NCBI RefSeq assembly: GCF_030381805.1
Contig: NZ_JAUDRH010000006.1
Coordinates: forward strand, 395,263 to 459,262
Reading direction: 5' to 3'
Length of the DNA stretch: 64,000 nucleotides
Origin: Chlorogloeopsis sp. ULAP01
Lineage (GTDB): Bacteria > Cyanobacteriota > Cyanobacteriia > Cyanobacteriales > Nostocaceae
The position numbers were made by a program, and so were the translations under genes. Of this stretch, positions 27,293 to 35,509 are shown in pieces. A model generated the notes under the pieces. It made no database searches. It was not told the DNA's origin and saw only the letters and a program-made list of their open reading frames with translations. Each line of letters starts with the position of its first letter. Position 1 is the first letter of the stretch.

Positions 27293-27800
27293 GAACCACA
27301 AAGGACACAAAGGACGCGAAGAAAAAAGGATTTAGTAGAGATGAGACAGTTAACAGATGAGGTTGAGCAATTAGCTTATGCTGTAATTGGTGCCGCTATT
27401 GAAGTGCACAGAGTATTGGGTTCTGGATATTTGGAGGAGGTTTATCATAGGGCGCTACAAGAAGAATTTTTGCTGCGAGGAATACCTCATAGGTTTGAGC
27501 ATCCAGTAGCAGTCACATACAAGGGTCGTACAGTAGGTGAAGGCAAATTAGATTTTTTGGTTGGGAAGTCTCTAATTGTGGAATTGAAAGCTGTCCAAAA
27601 CTTAACCCCAATTCATGAAGCCCAAGTCCTCTCTTATCTCAAAATTACCGGATATCCTCTCGCCCTTCTCATCAACTTTAACGTTACTCTTCTCAAAGAC
27701 GGCATCAAACGCATAATCCTTTAAATACTTTCTTTGTGACGGACATCCACTGCCTACGTCAGTGTCTTTCTCTTTGTGTACTTTGTGTACTTTGTGGTTC
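27293..27800. mobile_element. GxxExxY gene bounded by imperfect inverted repeats
   Basis: Left end 27293-27326 starts GAACCACAAAGGACACAAAG; right end 27768-27800, read on the other strand, starts GAACCACAAAGTACACAAAG. 26 of the outer 30 positions match. Each end is itself a roughly 9-base tandem (CACAAAGKA). The 508-base unit holds only the GxxExxY gene. No transposase is present and no target duplication was established, so mobility is inferred from the architecture alone. Confidence 0.4.
27341..27724 (+). CDS. GxxExxY protein (PD-(D/E)XK nuclease-like)
   Basis: This 127-residue protein carries the name-giving motif GSGYLEEVYHRAL near residue 30 and a nuclease-type core, GEGKLDFLVGKSLIVELKA (D...ELK), as in the restriction-endonuclease-like fold. 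Members of this family are widespread short genes without a settled role. Start is the ATG at 27341, 14 bases after the left inverted repeat; the stop is 44 bases before the right one. It lies between valS (opposite strand) and the AmpG-like gene. Confidence 0.85.
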   Translation: MRQLTDEVEQLAYAVIGAAIEVHRVLGSGYLEEVYHRALQEEFLLRGIPHRFEHPVAVTYKGRTVGEGKLDFLVGKSLIVELKAVQNLTPIHEAQVLSYLKITGYPLALLINFNVTLLKDGIKRIIL

Positions 27801-27883
27801 ATTAATTCATAAATATCTTGGTGTTCAATTAGTTGTTAAGGTATAAAAGAACTGCTTCGCACACTTTGCCTCTTTGCCAATTT

Positions 27884-29146
27884 ATGCTTAAAAGAAGCAT
27901 ATTTCTTTCTCCTTGGACTTTTATCCCGACTTTATATTTTGCCTCTGGTATACCCTATGTGATTATCAACACTGTTTCTGTAATATTTTACAAACGAATG
28001 GGTGTAGATAATGCTCAAATTGCCTTGTGGACAAGTTTTCTTTATTTACCCTGGGTAATTAAAATGTTTTGGGGGCCTGTAGTAGATATTTACTCTACCA
28101 AAAGAACATGGATAATTACCAGCCAAATTGCTATGTTTTTGTGTTTAGTTTTAGTAGCATTTTCATTACAATTGCCAAATTTCTTTTTTATCTCCTTAGC
28201 TGTATTAACCTTAGGGGCATTTATTTCTGCTACTTATGATATTGCCACAGATGGTTTTTATTTGCTTGCCTTAAAGCCAGAACAGCAAGCTTTTTTTGTT
28301 GGATTACGCTCGCTTTTTTATCGACTAGCTGTTATTTTTGGCTCTGGAATTTTAGTATTTTTAGCTGGTAATTTAGAAGTTTATCTCACAAATATCTCTT
28401 TAGCTTGGACGTTTACTATTGCTCTAGCAGCTTTAGTTTTATTCATAATTTTTATTTTCCATCGCCTAATTTTACCCTTTCCTGATGAAGATACTATACA
28501 TCAGCAAACAGCAAGAGAAAAAATCCCATTTTCACAGATATTTACCTCATATTTTACCAAAGAGAAAATTATAGAGATTTTAGCATTTATCTTACTCTAT
28601 AGATTTGGTGAAGCAATGCTAGTTAAAATGGCGTCTTTATTTTTATTAGATAAACTAGAAGCTGGAGGGCTAGGTTTATCAACATCAGATTTAGGTTTAG
28701 TTTATGGTACTTTTGGAGTCATTTCTCTAATTTTAGGAGGTGTCTTAGGAGGTATAATTATCTCCAAATACGGATTAAAAAAATGTCTTTGGCCTATGGC
28801 TCTAGCTATGAACTTACCTAATATTTTTTATGTATACATGGCTTATACCCAACCTTCATTAACACTAATATATCCGTTGGTTTCCTTAGAGCAATTTGGG
28901 TATGGTTTTGGATTTACAGCCTTTAGTGTGTATTTAATGTATATTTCCCAAGATGAATATAAAACCTCTCATTTTGCTATTTCGACAGGCATCATGGCTT
29001 TAGGAATGATGTTACCAGGCTTAATTAGCGGTTATCTTCAACAATTAGTCGGATATCGTATATTTTTTATTTTAGTTTGTTTATTCACAATTCCTGGGAT
29101 GATTTCTATGTTGTTTATTCCTTTGAAGGAAGGAATCAACAAGTAA
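27884..29146 (+). CDS. major facilitator transporter, AmpG/PAT-like
   Basis: About twelve hydrophobic helices span 421 residues. The start FIPTLYFASGIPYVIINTV and the loop after helix 2 (ALWTSFLYLPWVIKMFWGP, then VDIYSTKRTW) resemble AmpG/PAT-family permeases, which import cell-wall muropeptides or acetyl-CoA. The ATG at 27884 (MLKRSIFL) is chosen over an upstream frame opening at 27833. The next gene, a BadF-type sugar kinase, begins one base after its stop, so the two form an operon. Together they suggest import and phosphorylation of an amino sugar, an inference from pairing. Confidence 0.8.
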   Translation: MLKRSIFLSPWTFIPTLYFASGIPYVIINTVSVIFYKRMGVDNAQIALWTSFLYLPWVIKMFWGPVVDIYSTKRTWIITSQIAMFLCLVLVAFSLQLPNFFFISLAVLTLGAFISATYDIATDGFYLLALKPEQQAFFVGLRSLFYRLAVIFGSGILVFLAGNLEVYLTNISLAWTFTIALAALVLFIIFIFHRLILPFPDEDTIHQQTAREKIPFSQIFTSYFTKEKIIEILAFILLYRFGEAMLVKMASLFLLDKLEAGGLGLSTSDLGLVYGTFGVISLILGGVLGGIIISKYGLKKCLWPMALAMNLPNIFYVYMAYTQPSLTLIYPLVSLEQFGYGFGFTAFSVYLMYISQDEYKTSHFAISTGIMALGMMLPGLISGYLQQLVGYRIFFILVCLFTIPGMISMLFIPLKEGINK

Positions 29147-29147
29147 T

Positions 29148-30122
29148 ATGAGTTATGTTTTAGGAATAGATGGTGGAGGAAGTAAAACAGTCTGTATCTT
29201 GATGGATGGCTCTAGAAAAGTTTTAGGACGAGGTGAAGCTGGGGCATCTAATTATCAGAGTATAGGTATTGAAGCAGCTTTTCTCTCAATTAGATGTGCA
29301 GTTAATACAGCTGTAATTGAAGGATTAAAATTAACAGATAATATTAAAATAGAAGCTATTTGCTTTGGTTTAGCAGGTGTAGGTCGTTCTCAAGATACTG
29401 AAGTAGTAAAAAATATTTTTGAAGAGTTAAAAAGTAGTCAATTTTTACCTATTGATTGGGCAATACATCCATCTAATATCGTGATTTGTAATGATGCTCT
29501 GATTGCCTTAATAGGTGGAATTGGTAATAATATTGGAATTGTAGTTTCAGCGGGAACAGGTTCTATTATTTTTGGGCGAAATTCTCAGGGAAAACCTAAG
29601 CGAGTCGGTGGTTGGGGTTATATTTTAGGAGATGAAGGTAGCGCCTATAAAATTGCTGTGGCTGGTATGCAAGCTGCTCTCAAAGCTTATGATGGACGGG
29701 AAATATTAACGAGAATTATAGAAGATTTGCAGCAACATCTTGGTCTAGCAAGTATCGAAGATTTAATAGAAGTAATCTATCGGCGAGGATGGGGTGTTAA
29801 GGAGATAGCGGCTTTGGCTCCCATTATTGATGCTGCTGCCGCACAAGGAGATGAAGTAGCAATTAAAATTATTGATGAAGCTGTAGAAGAACTAGTTAAA
29901 GCTACTTCTACAGTTGTGGATGCTATTTTTAGCCCAAGAGAATTTATTGAAGTAGTAACAACTGGAAGTGTATGGCAAAGTAAATGCAATATGCGTGAGA
30001 AATATGTAGCATCTATTGAGACGAGATTCCCCTCGGTGAAGGTTATTTTACCAAGGCATGAACCTGCTTACGGGGCTTGTTTATTGGCGTTAAAGAAGTT
30101 AGTAGGTGAAAAGGAAATTTAA
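29148..30122 (+). CDS. BadF/BadG-type N-acetylglucosamine kinase-like protein
   Basis: An ASKHA-fold kinase: phosphate-1 loop LGIDGGGSKTVCILMDG at the N-terminus, second ATP loop IVVSAGTGSIIFGR, and GGWGYILGDEGSAYKIAV, the marker of N-acetylglucosamine-type kinases in this family. Length 324 is normal. It starts one base after the AmpG-like transporter gene, and its 3' end overlaps the convergent LigT-like gene by four bases. Probable role: phosphorylating a sugar released from peptidoglycan or chitin. Confidence 0.82.
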   Translation: MSYVLGIDGGGSKTVCILMDGSRKVLGRGEAGASNYQSIGIEAAFLSIRCAVNTAVIEGLKLTDNIKIEAICFGLAGVGRSQDTEVVKNIFEELKSSQFLPIDWAIHPSNIVICNDALIALIGGIGNNIGIVVSAGTGSIIFGRNSQGKPKRVGGWGYILGDEGSAYKIAVAGMQAALKAYDGREILTRIIEDLQQHLGLASIEDLIEVIYRRGWGVKEIAALAPIIDAAAAQGDEVAIKIIDEAVEELVKATSTVVDAIFSPREFIEVVTTGSVWQSKCNMREKYVASIETRFPSVKVILPRHEPAYGACLLALKKLVGEKEI

Positions 30123-30694
30123 GAGGCGATCGCCTTTTCGTTCTGAGCAAAGGGAAACTCGCTTTTAATATTCCAGCGCTTGCCGTCATGAAACAATAGC
30201 GTTAAACTGTTTGCAGTAAACTCAAAATAAAGCTCCCGCTTTTCAAATTCTGGCCAAGCTGCTTTAAAGTTCTGCTTTGTTAAGTCTTTAAATGCCACTG
30301 TCATGTGGGGAGCGAAAGGGCGAGTTTTAGAAGCTTGATCAACAATGCCCAGTTTGCTTTCTAAATGCGCCATTAAATTAGCTTGCAAAGCCAACAGTTC
30401 TGGACTTCTAACTACATTAATATATATGACACGAGGTACAAAGGCGGCATAATCGTTGAGGATAACTGGTATTGTCTTGTGTTCACTGGCAAATTCCTGC
30501 AAGCATTCTTCTAATACTGGCACGTTTTCATCTGCCCATTCAAAAGGTGGTTGCAGGGTAATATGAGGTGGAGATTTTTGAGCGTGCCGACTAGCGTACT
30601 TATCTGCAAAGTACTGCTTAATTTGGTTGGCGTAGTCTTGAATTTCCTGTGGTGGCAGCAGGGCAATGAAAAAGAGGTGTTGTGTTTTCTGCAT
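30119..30694 (-). CDS. 2'-5' RNA ligase (LigT)-like phosphoesterase
   Basis: The two HxT catalytic motifs of the 2H phosphoesterase fold are present: SPPHITLQPPF near residue 45 and FAPHMTVAFKDL near residue 130. They flank a 191-residue single domain. 2H enzymes act on cyclic or 2'-5' phosphodiesters; the physiological substrate here is unknown. The frame opens at 30739, but the ATG at 30694 (MQKTQHLFFIALLPP) fits the family and avoids overlap with dhaK, whose stop is four bases upstream. The two genes look co-transcribed. Confidence 0.85.
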   Translation of the reverse strand: MQKTQHLFFIALLPPQEIQDYANQIKQYFADKYASRHAQKSPPHITLQPPFEWADENVPVLEECLQEFASEHKTIPVILNDYAAFVPRVIYINVVRSPELLALQANLMAHLESKLGIVDQASKTRPFAPHMTVAFKDLTKQNFKAAWPEFEKRELYFEFTANSLTLLFHDGKRWNIKSEFPFAQNEKAIAS

Positions 30695-30698
30695 AACC

Positions 30699-31772
30699 CT
30701 AAATTCCCCATCGCCAACTCGGTGTTTTGACAGGTGCATCCCATAGCCGAATCATTTCATCATCAAGCTTGAGTAGGGTAATCGAGCAACCTTGCATTTC
30801 CAAGGAAGTTATATAAGCACCAATCAAGTTTCGGACTATTTGCAATCCATGCTTTTGACAAATTTCTGCTAGTTTGCGGTAAATGATGTAAAGTTCGGAA
30901 ACAGGAGTGCCACCCATACTATTCATAAAAGCTAGCACGCGATCGCCTTTTGCAAATGTTGGATCTATTAGTTTTATATCCACCCATTCGCCTTTAGTTT
31001 CATCCCACTCTCGTAATGTACGGCTATAGGATTTATCTTCAATAATCGATAGTGCTAACATTTCAGCAATCTCATTTGCTGATTTTAAACTCATGCGCTC
31101 TCTTCCGGGTTCACCGTGAATGCCGATACCCATTTCGATTTCTTGGTGACTAAGCTCAAATGTTGGTGTACCTTTGGCTGGTACGGTGCAGGAAGTTAAT
31201 GCCACTCCCATACTCTTTCCGTTTAGGTTAACTCGCCTACACAAATTTGCCAGCTGCTGCAAATCGTATCCTTGCTCGGCTGCGGCTCCACAAATTTTTT
31301 CTGCCAGTAGTGTAGTTCCGACACCCCGACGCCCTTGTGTATAAAGACTATCTTTTACCGCTACGTCATCATCAATTAAAATATTCAGCACCCGGATACC
31401 CTCACTTTGGGCTAACTCGGTTGCCATCTCAAAATTCATCACATCACCAGAATAATTTTTGACGATGGATAGAATACCAGATCCACTATCCACAGCTTTC
31501 GCCGCAGCTAGCATCTGATCGGGGGTGGGTGAAGTGAAAACTTCTCCTGGGCAGGCAGCATCGAGCATTCCCATCCCCACAAAACCAGTGTGCATCGGCT
31601 CATGTCCGCTACCACCTCCAGAAATAATTGCCACCTTACCTTTGATGGGTGCATCAGCACGATAGACAAAGTTGGGATCAAAGTTTACCTGGATTAAATC
31701 TGGATGAGCCGCTACCATGCCTTCTAAACTTTCGCGCACAAAGTCTTCTGGCTTGTTAATTAGTTTTTTCAT
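30699..31772 (-). CDS. dhaK: dihydroxyacetone kinase, DhaK subunit-like
   Basis: DhaK binds dihydroxyacetone covalently through a histidine so that a partner can phosphorylate it. Key parts are visible: KVAIISGGGSGHEPMH and VGMGMLDAACPGEVFTSPT near the N-terminus, VKNYSGDVMNFEMA, and the substrate-linking His in IEMGIGIHGEPGRE (near residue 220). Length 357 is normal for a separate DhaK. No dhaL or dhaM gene adjoins it; the downstream partner is a LigT-like gene. The actual phosphoryl donor in this strain is therefore unclear. Confidence 0.88.
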   Translation of the reverse strand: MKKLINKPEDFVRESLEGMVAAHPDLIQVNFDPNFVYRADAPIKGKVAIISGGGSGHEPMHTGFVGMGMLDAACPGEVFTSPTPDQMLAAAKAVDSGSGILSIVKNYSGDVMNFEMATELAQSEGIRVLNILIDDDVAVKDSLYTQGRRGVGTTLLAEKICGAAAEQGYDLQQLANLCRRVNLNGKSMGVALTSCTVPAKGTPTFELSHQEIEMGIGIHGEPGRERMSLKSANEIAEMLALSIIEDKSYSRTLREWDETKGEWVDIKLIDPTFAKGDRVLAFMNSMGGTPVSELYIIYRKLAEICQKHGLQIVRNLIGAYITSLEMQGCSITLLKLDDEMIRLWDAPVKTPSWRWGI

Positions 31773-31852
31773 CCTCTCGCCCTCCCTTTTGAAGGTTATA
31801 CTTCCTTCCTGCCCTCAAGTTACTGCATTTGGGAGGCTTTTAATATGCAAGT

Positions 31853-32404
31853 TTACTCATTTGTAGACTGGGATTGATTTGTACCGTGCAATTTAATAAA
31901 ACTATCAAAGGCATACCATGCCAAAACATACCAGGGAATCATTTCCAATTGCAGTCCCCTCGCAATTAACTGCCGGATTGAAAGGGTAGCAAGCCCTAAA
32001 GGAAAAAGAAAGCGCAGATCGACTACACCGTCGGTTGCTTCTTTGACTCGTCTATTCAAATCAACAACTACATCGGATACTCCTGCTGCTACTTCAGATT
32101 TTCCTCCTGTCGTTTCAGCAAAACCTGTAATATCAGCGAAAATTACGCCTAAATCCTGTAACGTGGTGACAACATTTTTCAGGCTATTTTCATTATCATC
32201 ATGCTGGATAGTAATACTTCCGTTCTGAAGATTCATCCGTACCTGACTAATGTTAGGCTGGGCTTTAAGAGTTTTGAGTATATGTTGCATTTTTGTAGCC
32301 CAACGCTGGGGTTGAGCAACTCTCAAACGCAAACGCCCTGGAGTATTACTTACAATTTTTGTCAATATCGGTTTGGATGGTTTTTCTAAGGCTGTTTCCT
32401 GCAT
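31853..32404 (-). CDS. HMA-like (HMA2-type) domain protein with C-terminal hydrophobic segment
   Basis: Starting from the ATG at 32404 (MQETALEKPSKP), one HMA-like module follows (KIVSNTPGRLRLRVAQ, then SQVRMNLQNGSITIQHDD). It has the ferredoxin-like pattern of heavy-metal-associated domains but no CxxC. The C-terminal third has hydrophobic stretches (LRFLFPLGLATLSIRQL; MIPWYVLAWYAFDSF). The frame extends to 32581, but those residues come from a palindromic repeat and look spurious. First of five same-strand genes sharing this module with a P-type ATPase. Confidence 0.72.
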   Translation of the reverse strand: MQETALEKPSKPILTKIVSNTPGRLRLRVAQPQRWATKMQHILKTLKAQPNISQVRMNLQNGSITIQHDDNENSLKNVVTTLQDLGVIFADITGFAETTGGKSEVAAGVSDVVVDLNRRVKEATDGVVDLRFLFPLGLATLSIRQLIARGLQLEMIPWYVLAWYAFDSFIKLHGTNQSQSTNE

Positions 32405-32564
32405 ACTTTTTGGGATGTAGCTAAGGTTGCCATAACCATTTTTCCGCACGTCACCACTCTCCTTAGCAATTACAAATTTAATTAAAAGCACCCATGAGGC
32501 TTGATATTCTGAAAAAAGATCCGAGGTGGTAAATCCCCGACTACTACCTCTGTACTCTTCAACT

Positions 32565-32603
32565 CTCGTTACCCGGTTCAACCTAGTAACAAGAACTAGA
32601 GCC
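32565..32603 (+). repeat. palindromic interspersed repeat family, copy 2
   Basis: A diverged copy of the element at 7705-7754: CTCGTTACCCGGTTCAACC, then TAGTAACAAGAACTAGAGCC. The palindrome has a few mismatches, but the downstream flank AACTAGAGCC is kept. It lies in the spacer between the HMA-like gene and the DUF5132 gene. Confidence 0.6.
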
Positions 32604-32718
32604 AGAACGCTCTCTCAAAAATCCCAATCCAAAATTGATCAACTGAATCATAATTTTGGGGATGGGTTAAGTTACCCATCCCTACGATATAAACTTTCAC
32701 AACTATGGTTGTTGAAGT

Positions 32719-33015
32719 TTAGCCGACCTTGTCTCCATTATCAACACCAGCTTCAACAGCTGGTAGTTGCTTTGATTCAGCAAGTTCCGCTCTTGCTTCA
32801 GCGACAATGTCTTCCCAAGTTTCACCCAATTCTGCAAAGGCTCCTCTACTCTTTTCGTAAATGCTAATTCCGCCTTTGATTAGGGTTTTGGCAATGGGTT
32901 TACCTACTCCAGCTACGACTGGAATCACCACAGGTGCTAGAAGAACTGCACCAATACCGGCTATAATTCCAGGTGCGCCAGCTTCTTCAACAAAGTCAGT
33001 TATTTTGGGTGCCAT
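32719..33015 (-). CDS. DUF5132-like small membrane protein, copy A
   Basis: 98 residues: a glycine-rich hydrophobic segment (APGIIAGIGAVLLAPVVIP) followed by GKPIAKTLIKGGISIYEKSRG and GETWEDIVAEARAEL. That core is shared almost word for word with the protein at 54802-55086, so these are paralogues. It probably inserts in a membrane by the hydrophobic N-terminal half, with an amphipathic helix after it. It lies 71 bases before the stop-to-start gap of the P-type ATPase gene, on the same strand. Function unknown. Confidence 0.78.
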   Translation of the reverse strand: MAPKITDFVEEAGAPGIIAGIGAVLLAPVVIPVVAGVGKPIAKTLIKGGISIYEKSRGAFAELGETWEDIVAEARAELAESKQLPAVEAGVDNGDKVG

Positions 33016-33086
33016 AATTTGTTACCTCACGTAAATCAGTAAATTCCACTAAAACTCTCTATCTTATTTCAGTAGAGATGGATATC

Positions 33087-35342
33087 TCATCTTACTGCTG
33101 GTAGAGTTTTTGTTTTGCGACTTTTCAAAACAGGACGCAAACCGTTTACTCCTGCAACCACTGTAGAGCCATTGTTGACTACCGTTGCTGCTAAGGGATT
33201 TAAACCGAAGAAGACGGCGATCGCCAATGCAGCTAGGTTAGGCACGGCAACAATACCCGTGTTTTGCTGAATCAGTTGCTTGGTTTGGCGGGCGATGGCG
33301 ATCGCTTCCAATAAACCATGCAAGTCATTCTTCATCAGCACTAAGTCAGCTGTCTCACGGGCAATATCGGAACCGTTGGCAAAAGATACAGAAACATCGG
33401 CGTAGGCTAAAGCTGGCGAATCATTGATACCATCGCCAACAAATGCAACGGTCTTTCCTTGCTCGTGCAATTCGCGTACAACTGTTGCTTTTTGTTCGGG
33501 AAATGCTTCTGCGTGGGTATTAGTTGGGGTAATACCAAGTTGCGCGGCTACAGTGCTAGCAGTGCGCTTGTTGTCTCCGGTGAGCATGTGGACTTCTACA
33601 CCCTCAACCGTTAACAGTCTATGAATGACTTCCCGACTTTCAGGACGGAGCAAGTCACAATACTCTATTATACCTTGAAGTTCGCCGTTGGTGGCAACAT
33701 AAATTGCAGAGGCGGGTTTTTGTTTTCCTTCTAATCCCGACATATCTACATTTTTGTGGCGCATAAAACGCTTGCTACCTACAAAAACGAGTTCTCCGTC
33801 AATCTCTGCTTGTACGCCCAAGCCAAGTTGATAATCCCACTTGCTACGCGGCAAAATTTCTACGTTGTGGGTTTCGGCATAACGCATCACTGCCTCTGCA
33901 ACTGGATGAGTCAAACGCTGTTCGGCGGTAGCTGCTAGTTGCAACACCCGCATACTTGAAATGGCTGGATTGAAACTCTCAACCCTGACAACAGCCGCTT
34001 CACCTTGAGTCAGCGTGCCTGTTTTATCAAAGACGACAGTATCTACCTGTGCTAGTAGCTCTAAGGCTCTGCCACTGCGAATCAGAACACCGCGCTGGGC
34101 TGCATGGGTAAGTGCTGCCAAAACTGCTGTCGGCACAGATACTCGAATCCCAGTTGCAAAATCAAGGCTGAGAATACTAGCTGCACGCGCCGGGTTGCGG
34201 GTTATGGCAAGTACTGCCCCTCCTAGTAACAAAGTTGGCAATACTGCTTTCTCAGCAATTTTCACCGCATCGTTCCCCATCCGGGTATCGTGAACTGGGG
34301 CTTGTTGCATTAACTGCAAGTTTTTCCCAGCCTTAGTATCGTTGCCGATTCCTTCTGCCAAGATATAAATTCGCCCTTCCCGTACCAAGGTGGAAGCAAA
34401 TACTTGTTGTCCCTTGGTTTTGAAAATTGGCACGGATTCGCCAGTTAGTTTTTGCTCATCTAGCAGCGCTTTACCTTGCAGGATTGTACCGTCAACGGGT
34501 ACTTGTTCTCCTGGATAGACAATAACTGTATCTCCACACTGTACTTCTTGGATGGAAATTTGTTGCTTCTCGTCATCCCGTTCTACCCAAACTAATTGCC
34601 CTAAAGAACTCAATAGATCTAAGGTTTGCTGGGCTGAAGAACGAGCAGTACGATCGCGTATCTTCTCGCCAATCTCAATTAAACTCAGCATCAGTGCTGG
34701 GGTGATAAATTGACCTTGGAAGGTGGTAATGGCGATCGCAATAAAATCCAAAAAGTCTATACTCAGTTTTCGTTCTACGATAATTCCCTTCCAAGCGCGT
34801 TGGAAAATTGGCAATGTCGCAAGAGTAATGGTTCCTACCATCAACATTGATGGAATGGGTAATCCCAAAGGCCCACCCAACACAGCTAAGGTGGTAATAG
34901 CACCAGAAAGTTGTACTCCCGGCCAAAATTTCTCTGTTTGTTCCGTTGTTCGCAGTGTTGCAGATTTGAGAACAACAAGTTCACCAGCTGCTTGGATTAA
35001 ATGGCTGAGATGGTGGCGTAACTTGAATTCTGAAACTTTCTTGGGATTGTAAGTAATAGCAACCGAGGCTGCCGCAGGCTTGAGCCGGATACTTGTAACT
35101 AGTGCATCTGCTTCGAGCAGAATTTGGAGGCGCTGTGCATAGTCAGGATCGTAGCATAAGCGTGGCACTTGCAAGCGGATTCTGCCTGTAATGGCATGAA
35201 CAACACTGTGAGGAACTTTGGGAAGATGGGTGCGTGAGTGTGTGTTGAGTTCGACTAAATGAGCTTTCCCATTCTTTTGAGCCGCTGTCACTTGAGACAA
35301 TTGACTTGCGGAGGATGGTAAACCCACCTTAACTTGTACCAT
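33087..35342 (-). CDS. P1B-like P-type ATPase with cysteine-free HMA module
   Basis: A P-type ATPase with the phosphorylation motif VFDKTGTLTQGE (Asp near 437), the actuator TGES block (KLTGESVPIF), HP-type motif LTHPVAEAVM, and hinge GDGINDSPALAYADV (near 636). An N-terminal module (HAITGRIRLQVPRLCYDPDYAQ, residues about 45-125, split here) belongs to the HMA2 kind seen in its neighbours. It has no CxxC pair. The membrane motif at the usual CPC/SPC position reads DFATGIRVSVPTAV, so the transported ion cannot be predicted from cysteines. Length 751 is normal. It is in a same-strand row with four partners. Confidence 0.88.
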   Translation of the reverse strand: MVQVKVGLPSSASQLSQVTAAQKNGKAHLVELNTHSRTHLPKVPHSVVHAITGRIRLQVPRLCYDPDYAQRLQILLEADALVTSIRLKPAAASVAITYNPKKVSEFKLRHHLSHLIQAAGELVVLKSATLRTTEQTEKFWPGVQLSGAITTLAVLGGPLGLPIPSMLMVGTITLATLPIFQRAWKGIIVERKLSIDFLDFIAIAITTFQGQFITPALMLSLIEIGEKIRDRTARSSAQQTLDLLSSLGQLVWVERDDEKQQISIQEVQCGDTVIVYPGEQVPVDGTILQGKALLDEQKLTGESVPIFKTKGQQVFASTLVREGRIYILAEGIGNDTKAGKNLQLMQQAPVHDTRMGNDAVKIAEKAVLPTLLLGGAVLAITRNPARAASILSLDFATGIRVSVPTAVLAALTHAAQRGVLIRSGRALELLAQVDTVVFDKTGTLTQGEAAVVRVESFNPAISSMRVLQLAATAEQRLTHPVAEAVMRYAETHNVEILPRSKWDYQLGLGVQAEIDGELVFVGSKRFMRHKNVDMSGLEGKQKPASAIYVATNGELQGIIEYCDLLRPESREVIHRLLTVEGVEVHMLTGDNKRTASTVAAQLGITPTNTHAEAFPEQKATVVRELHEQGKTVAFVGDGINDSPALAYADVSVSFANGSDIARETADLVLMKNDLHGLLEAIAIARQTKQLIQQNTGIVAVPNLAALAIAVFFGLNPLAATVVNNGSTVVAGVNGLRPVLKSRKTKTLPAVR

Positions 35343-35509
35343 TGCTTCTCTCTCATACAGGTGATTGTTGAACTTAAGGCGACAAGAAGGCTATCCAGTT
35401 CGACAAGGATAGTGAAAAGAGCAAAAGCTTCCCCATCCTGCTAGACTGGCTAGATGTCTTCAGGTCTTGATTTGTGAGTTGTGAAAGGCTTATAGATGTG
35501 TTTTGACAG

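Noticed and set aside
27293..27800. Complete insertion sequence
   Set aside because: No transposase and no proven target duplication; only paired ends and a nuclease-like gene are seen.
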